Shown here: piece after piece, positions 14,816 through 18,387 of the stretch
How the letters are laid out: every line of letters starts with the position of its first letter
Numbering within the stretch: position 1 is the stretch's first letter
Assembly (NCBI RefSeq): GCF_004359215.1
Contig: NC_090610.1
Coordinates: 621,610-639,996, forward strand
From: Bremia lactucae
Taxonomy: Eukaryota; Oomycota; Peronosporomycetes; Peronosporales; Peronosporaceae
Reading direction: 5' to 3'
DNA length: 18,387 nucleotides
The notes under the pieces: generated by a model
The model's input: the letters and a program-made list of their open reading frames with translations, nothing else
Databases searched by the model: none
Told to the model about the DNA's origin: nothing
Program-made: the position numbers and the translations under genes

Positions 14816-15673
14816 AGACGACCCACGTAAAATACGGGGTGCGTCTTCATATACGGGGGAAGGGTGAGCCTATAATTAAGGTCTCCAACCTCTTTTACCA
14901 CCGTAAAGGGCCCAATGAAACGCGGCAACAACTTCGTAGTACCTCCAGGTAGTACGAAAATTGTATTCTTAGGTAGGGTAGCAGTACTTAATATTACGTT
15001 TTCACCCACTCTAAAGCGTTCATTGTTTTTGCGACCATTTCGGTCCGCATACTTTTTTTTGCTTGTCCTCTGTGCTTGCCATTGCGTCACGGACTTGACG
15101 TGTGATGGCTAATCGCTCATCCACAAAGCGTTGAGCCTCGCTCACGCTTTTAGCATCAAACTCGCCTATGATATCGCCGAGAGGTCGGTCATAAGGCGTA
15201 ATTTTATTGACCACTGCTAAATTGGGTCACTAGGGCAAGTTTCTGTCGTTGAGATGATGCCCTCGCGGGGCATGGTCATATTGACGAAACTATGCCCCTC
15301 TTTCGCACCGAGCATAGTGAGGGGCCCTCCCCCACTATGACTCGGGCTGCGCACAAACGAGACTGGCGTCCGAGGATGGCGCAGTCCGTTTATAATAACG
15401 GTGTCTTACCCGTACTGGCGTGGACACTGTTATTTACAGCGCACTCTACAAAATGCAATTGCTTGCTCCATTCTTTGGGAGCTGCTATAGTGCGTAAGAC
15501 ACCGCCACGACCCGATTGGCACGTTCTCTTTGGCCATCGGTCTGGGGATGATCTGCGGTCGACATGTGGAGCTTGCTGCCTAGCAGCTCGAACACATGTC
15601 GTCAAAATCCAGACGTAAAACGTTGTTCCCGGTCCGATACTGTGGACTCGGGCATCCCGTGTAGTCGGTAAAC
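14816..15673 (-). pseudogene. pol: Family A integrase core and Pol C-terminus, minus-strand copy
   Basis: Reading down from 15673: YRLHGMPEST, VSDREQRFTSG, a stop, then HVFELLGSKLHMSTADHPQTD and GQRERANRVV. These hold the second Asp and the Glu of the integrase triad; the first Asp is upstream of the cut. NNSVHASTGKTP, PRTPVSFVRS, KNNERFRVGENVILSTATLP, RFIGPFTVVKEVGDLNY and KTHPVFYVGRL then follow across frameshifts. One shift comes from loss of four bases near 15224 (GGCA missing compared with 14659). The copy stops at GRL and is fused to the duplicated unit. It preserves HPQTD where element A is mutated. Confidence 0.85.
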
Positions 15674-16222
15674 ATCACCGTGCTTCGCAGGCACTCGCCA
15701 TTTTCTTGCCAAAGCAAAAATTATCTTGACGCTAAACATGTAATAACAGCTGCAAATACAACTTCAATATTCACTGCAAAAACTTGTTCATTTGCGCATG
15801 CGACCAATCTCGCCTTTAGACACTCGATATTACCTTTGGCGTCACGCTTCGTCTTGAAACCCACTTCGAGTTTAATGCTCGAAAATTTTTTGGAGCCTTG
15901 ACAATATTCCAAACCCCATTGTTTTTCTATGCTTCCAATTTTTTGGAAATTGCTTCCAACTTTTTATCGAAACTGGTCAAAAAATCTTCAAACTTCTTGG
16001 CTGAAGCGTCTTTTGTACGCGCAAGAAAAACACGGCAATAATTGCTTCTATGATCGACGAAATTGGTTATTCAGGCGATCTCTCGGAGCCATTGGGCTCT
16101 TGATGTCCGAACAAATAACGCTTTTAACCTGATCGATGGGTGAGCGTTGTCCAGAGTCTTGCCTTGACTATCTGTTTTTGGTCTGTGTACTTAAAAACAC
16201 TTGTGACAAATCTCACGACGTT
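15671..16222 (-). pseudogene. pol: Ty1/Copia Pol fragment: integrase and reverse transcriptase start
   Basis: Minus-strand sense pieces: ICHKC-like residues near 16210, then CSDIKSPMAPRDRL with the first catalytic Asp of a Copia integrase. After a shift come NFVDHRSNYCRVFLARTKDA and KKFEDFLTSFDKKLEA. A stop and a deletion follow. Next are NGVWNIVKAPKNF, KWV, then after one lost base KTKRDAKGNIECLKARLVAC, NEQVF and FAAV, and in a third frame KIIFALARKWRVPAKHGDV. The latter group is the start of Copia RT. The second integrase Asp, the Glu and most of the linker are deleted. The fragment ends at GDV, fused in frame to family A integrase, and its other side is cut by the family B LTR at 16223. 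Confidence 0.85.
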
Positions 16223-16275
16223 TGTAACGGGGTGTATCGTTACATGAAATTAACATTTAAAGGTTGTTAATTAAT

Positions 16276-16329
16276 ATATTATCTAAAAGGTAGATAATAT
16301 TTGGAGGATATTACTTTAAATAGTAATAT
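16276..16329. repeat. Two successive perfect hairpins in the family B LTR
   Basis: ATATTATCTA/TAGATAATAT (16276-16285, 16291-16300) pairs over 10 bp with a 5-base loop. ATATTACT/AGTAATAT (16308-16315, 16322-16329) pairs over 8 bp with a 6-base loop. Both are exact. Confidence 0.7.
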
Positions 16330-16420
16330 TCAGAAATCTTATCCATAAATAAGTATAGGCCATTATATCTATTTTTCCCGCAGACTAATCAACTGTAGAT
16401 GTAAACAAAAGAGAGAGACA

Positions 16421-16470
16421 GATAAGATAAGATAAGATAAGATAAGATAAGATAAGATAAGATAAGATAA
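16421..16470. repeat. (GATAA)10 tandem array
   Basis: Ten exact, uninterrupted copies of GATAA fill 50 bases inside the family B LTR, preceded by a GA-rich run. GATA is also the core of GATA-factor sites; whether that matters here is unknown. Confidence 0.97.
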
Positions 16471-16534
16471 GGTTTCAATTGCATGTTTAGTATTTTAGTT
16501 TATAATTAAGTTAAAGTTAACAGATCTCTGCACG

Positions 16535-16545
16535 TGGTGATGAGG
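16535..16545 (+). promoter_or_regulatory. Candidate primer-binding site of family B
   Basis: TGGTGATGAGG begins two bases after the proposed LTR end, the same spacing as in family A. GATGAGG also pairs with CCTCATC at 16550-16556, so the site could be partly hidden in a hairpin. Confidence 0.4.
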
Positions 16546-16559
16546 TATCCCTCATCCCC

Positions 16560-16923
16560 TTGAAGTTAAAAGTGACACATTATTTGTCACTCAGAGCCCT
16601 AGTGGACTGCGGAGCGTCGAATAACTTTACTCGTCGCCAGTCACTAGAGGGTCGTAGGCTCAAATATGTTGAGCGCGACATCCCTCCAACGAGGATGAAG
16701 GTGCGTCTAGCGACAGGCGCATCGATAACAGTAATGAAACGCGTAGTGAAATTTCACTACACGTTTAAAGAATTACAGCACGATGTGCTTTCATCGTATT
16801 GGATTTAGATGACAAATTTGATGTCATCCTAGGTTTACCTTGGCTCAGAAAATATGAGCCAAAAATCAGCTGGCAGCATCGATCCGTAAAGATGCGTGCC
16901 AATTTTCATCAGATGGCCATCTG
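16560..16923 (+). pseudogene. Family B retropepsin-like protease, plus-strand copy
   Basis: Open frame 16560-16808 has RALVDCGASNNFTRRQSLEG, RRLKYVERDIPP and KVRLATGASITV. The catalytic Asp in D-C-G-A is intact. Near 16795 the frame shifts, and the next frame gives DLDDKFDVILGLPWLRKYEP and ISWQHRSVKM, ending at TGA 16921-16923. D-C-G replaces the usual D-S/T-G, as in the other family B copy. The start is arbitrary because the real protein would be fused to Gag, which is absent. Confidence 0.85.
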
Positions 16924-17769
16924 ATGAACGTCTTGGAGCGTCCACAAGCGTGTGGATGTACTACGAGTAAGTACGACCTCACGTGTGGTACGGTCGCTAT
17001 TACGGCTGCACAAGATCACAGTGTGATTACTAAGCACCCTGTGGAGTCAGCTGCCGGCAGCTGTGCCAATGCACAGGCAGCGCCGAAAATTCAACACTCG
17101 AATAAGTCGAGTGGATTGAGACATGAATGTACGCCTAGCGGGCAACATTTAAGGAAGCTACCGGTTGTCCAAAAGGGACAATACGAGAATCCTAGGTCAA
17201 GTAGAGAGTCGACCGTAGAGGACCCGACTGTGATAGCGCAATCCCAGTCGAAAGACGTTGAGGGAATACGTCCCCACGTACTTGAGGAGAAATTTCCTTA
17301 AATAGTTAATCCTGAAGTGACTAGACTTCGGCATCCCGAGGGATTAGTCTTTCGGCAGCCTGTAAATAAATCCCAAGAAGAAACCGAGACATTAAAATGT
17401 ATTGGTTAATGACGGATCAAGAGTAAGCGCTTATACTCTTGATCTGTATGCGCCTCCGAAGTTGACTTCGGAGATAACTCAATTACAAACCCTACAACCC
17501 AAGCGGTTCTTGGGAGATCTGTATGGTGGTAAAATCAAGCAGATCTGCGTACTCGTCACAGAGGACGAATACGTAACCGACATTCGGTCAGCGGTAATTT
17601 TTGCAGAAAAACGAACGGATTCTCAGCAGCTCATCGATGGACGAAAGTGTCCTCGATGTGAAGACTCGGATTGAGAAATATACAACTCAATCCTGGGAGT
17701 CACTTAAGACAAATCCTTTATACATGAATTGGTTGAATTCAGGGATGTATTCCCTAAAATAGTTCCATG
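16924..17769 (+). pseudogene. pol: Family B protease-RT linker
   Basis: Two open frames (16924-17301 and 17402-17674) encode polar sequence without a catalytic motif, for example GLRHECTPSGQHLRKLPVV, LGDLYGGKIKQICVLV and IFAEKRTDSQQLI. The position and the later MDESVLDVKTRI-like stretch, similar to MDESVLETDKK in family A, mark it as the Pol region before RT. Stops and shifts interrupt it at about 16921, 17300, 17400 and 17640. Confidence 0.65.
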
Positions 17770-18387
17770 CGAGTTACCTAAGGATAAAGGCACTCGACAT
17801 GAGATCGAGCTCAAACCGAAGTACTGTGTCATGAAGCAGTGGCCACTGCCTCATGAATAAGTACTTGCGATCGATAAATCTTAATCGATCGATTAAAAGC
17901 GGGCCATCTTAGGGAGTCAACCTCACCACATATCTCTCCGACCTTCTGTGTGGGAAAGGCCACAGGTTCGTGGCGGATGGTGCACTCATTCAATAAACTG
18001 TATGCTGCAAAGGTACCGGCTCAAACGCCGATACCTAGAAAAGACGTAATCATAGATGGTATGTCGAAACGTATCACATTGTCGTATATGGATCTGATGG
18101 ATGGGCTCTATCAAATCCTTATGCGTAGACGGTACATCCCGTACACAGCAGTGAGCACTCCCAGTGGGATGCTCTGGGATGGCTAGTGATGCCTCAGGGG
18201 CTTAGTAACGCCCCTGCAACATTCAACAGATGGGTAACAATCTGTCGAGACCGGTTCGAGAATTCGCACCGAGTTATTTTGACGATGTATTCGTCTATAG
18301 CCGGGCCATGGACGGAAAGACGGACGTGGAAGTTCATAAAACTCACGTTCGTCAGGTTCTTACACTTATGCGAAAGCATAAGTTGTA
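17770..18387 (+). pseudogene. pol: Family B reverse transcriptase, partial
   Basis: Sense pieces are CELPKDKGTRHEIELKP, MKQWPLPHE followed by TAA, AIDK and LIDRLKAGHL after a lost base, GKATGSWRMVHSFNKL, AQTPIPRKDVIIDGM, motif A SYMDLMDGLYQ (Asp 18091-18093), TAVSTPSGMLWD, LVMPQGLSNAPATFNRW, and motif C YFDD at 18275-18286 followed by VFVYSRAMDG. All catalytic Asp codons are present, yet stops (about 17857, and TAG near 18184) and a one-base deletion near 18240 break it. The window ends inside RT at RKHKL. It is the only Gypsy RT here in which motif C is visible, because that of element A lies in the gap. Confidence 0.9.

Larger units (their letters stand above)
16223..16532 (+). repeat. Family B long terminal repeat
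   Basis: It starts TGTAACGGGGTGTATCG, akin to the family A LTR start, and probably ends CTCTGCA at 16532, followed two bases later by a TGG primer-site candidate. It is AT-rich and contains two hairpins (16276-16300, 16308-16329) and a (GATAA)10 array. No second copy lies in the window, so the right edge is inferred. Confidence 0.6.
16223..18387 (+). mobile_element. Ty3/Gypsy element of family B, partial, plus strand
   Basis: The order is LTR (16223-16532), candidate primer-binding site, protease, linker and RT through motif C, then the window ends. Only about 60 bases separate the primer site from the protease, so gag is missing. The element abuts Copia integrase sequence at 16222, consistent with insertion into the Copia relic. 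Several single-base deletions break the frames. The protease matches the minus-strand family B fragment at 13145-13780 (VDCGAS, RRQSL, LATGAS, VILxLPWLRKYEP). Confidence 0.8.

Noticed and set aside
16421..16470. CRISPR array or telomere repeat
   Set aside because: Five-base units without spacers, internal in an LTR; a plain microsatellite.
17881..17896. Perfect 16-bp palindrome TTAATCGATCGATTAA
   Set aside because: It lies in the family B RT stretch reading LIDRLKAGHL, so it is explained as coding sequence; no reason to call it a site.
1..18387. A host gene, effector gene (RXLR or crinkler type), tRNA or rRNA
   Set aside because: I looked for signal peptide plus RXLR-like or LFLAK-like starts, and for clover-leaf or rRNA signatures in the intervals without element sequence, and found none I could support.

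Overview
This window is a eukaryotic transposable-element graveyard. I see no convincing host gene, no tRNA or rRNA, and nothing bacterial or phage-like. Retroelement proteins or their direct repeats cover almost all of it: at least two Ty3/Gypsy families (called A and B here), one Ty1/Copia relic and one non-LTR (LINE) relic. The style of the Gypsy Pol proteins (VMPQGL, PAQTPIP, TAVST.SGMLWEW, THPVFYVGRL, VRDAMA..QDKQKE) and the LINE carrying an RNase H domain resemble elements I know from oomycete genomes such as Phytophthora and the downy mildews. That assignment is recall plus inference; no host marker gene is present to confirm it.

Layout. 1-713: minus-strand 5' end of a family A element (Gag start, primer-binding site, 5' LTR) running out of the window to the left. 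714-1540: AT-rich, no recognisable gene, one unassigned minus-strand ORF and a hairpin. 1541-4540: broken minus-strand LINE (endonuclease tail, reverse transcriptase with YADD, C-terminal RNase H). 4543-12508: one nearly full-length but dead plus-strand family A element. Its parts are 5' LTR, Gag start, an inverted block of Gag, protease, reverse transcriptase cut by a 738-base assembly gap, integrase, GPY/F-like region, chromodomain, a 1-kb untranslated region with an antisense ORF, polypurine tract and 3' LTR. 12520-13780: minus-strand family B Gag and protease pieces in the wrong order. 13781-14403: plus-strand family A Pol C-terminus. 14404-15673: minus-strand family A integrase and Pol C-terminus with an in-frame tandem duplication. 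15671-16222: minus-strand Copia integrase and reverse transcriptase. 16223-18387: plus-strand family B element (LTR with a (GATAA)10 array, protease, linker, reverse transcriptase with YFDD), cut by the window end.

How the parts relate. LTR copies 2 (4543) and 3 (12093) share variants absent from copy 1 (188-713), so they are probably the two LTRs of one element. Paralogous copies inside the window let several lesions be read directly: Trp to stop, Arg to stop, single-base indels and a C-run changed to T. They show that family A amplified and was then inactivated and shuffled.

I found no previously undescribed functional system. The most unusual structures are a simple inversion of most of gag inside element A, a perfect 14-bp hairpin that looks like a templated snap-back insertion in pol, an in-frame Copia-to-Gypsy fusion, and a tail-to-tail inverted junction next to a tandem duplication. 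The inversion and the inverted junctions could also be assembly chimeras, since the scaffold has a gap nearby.
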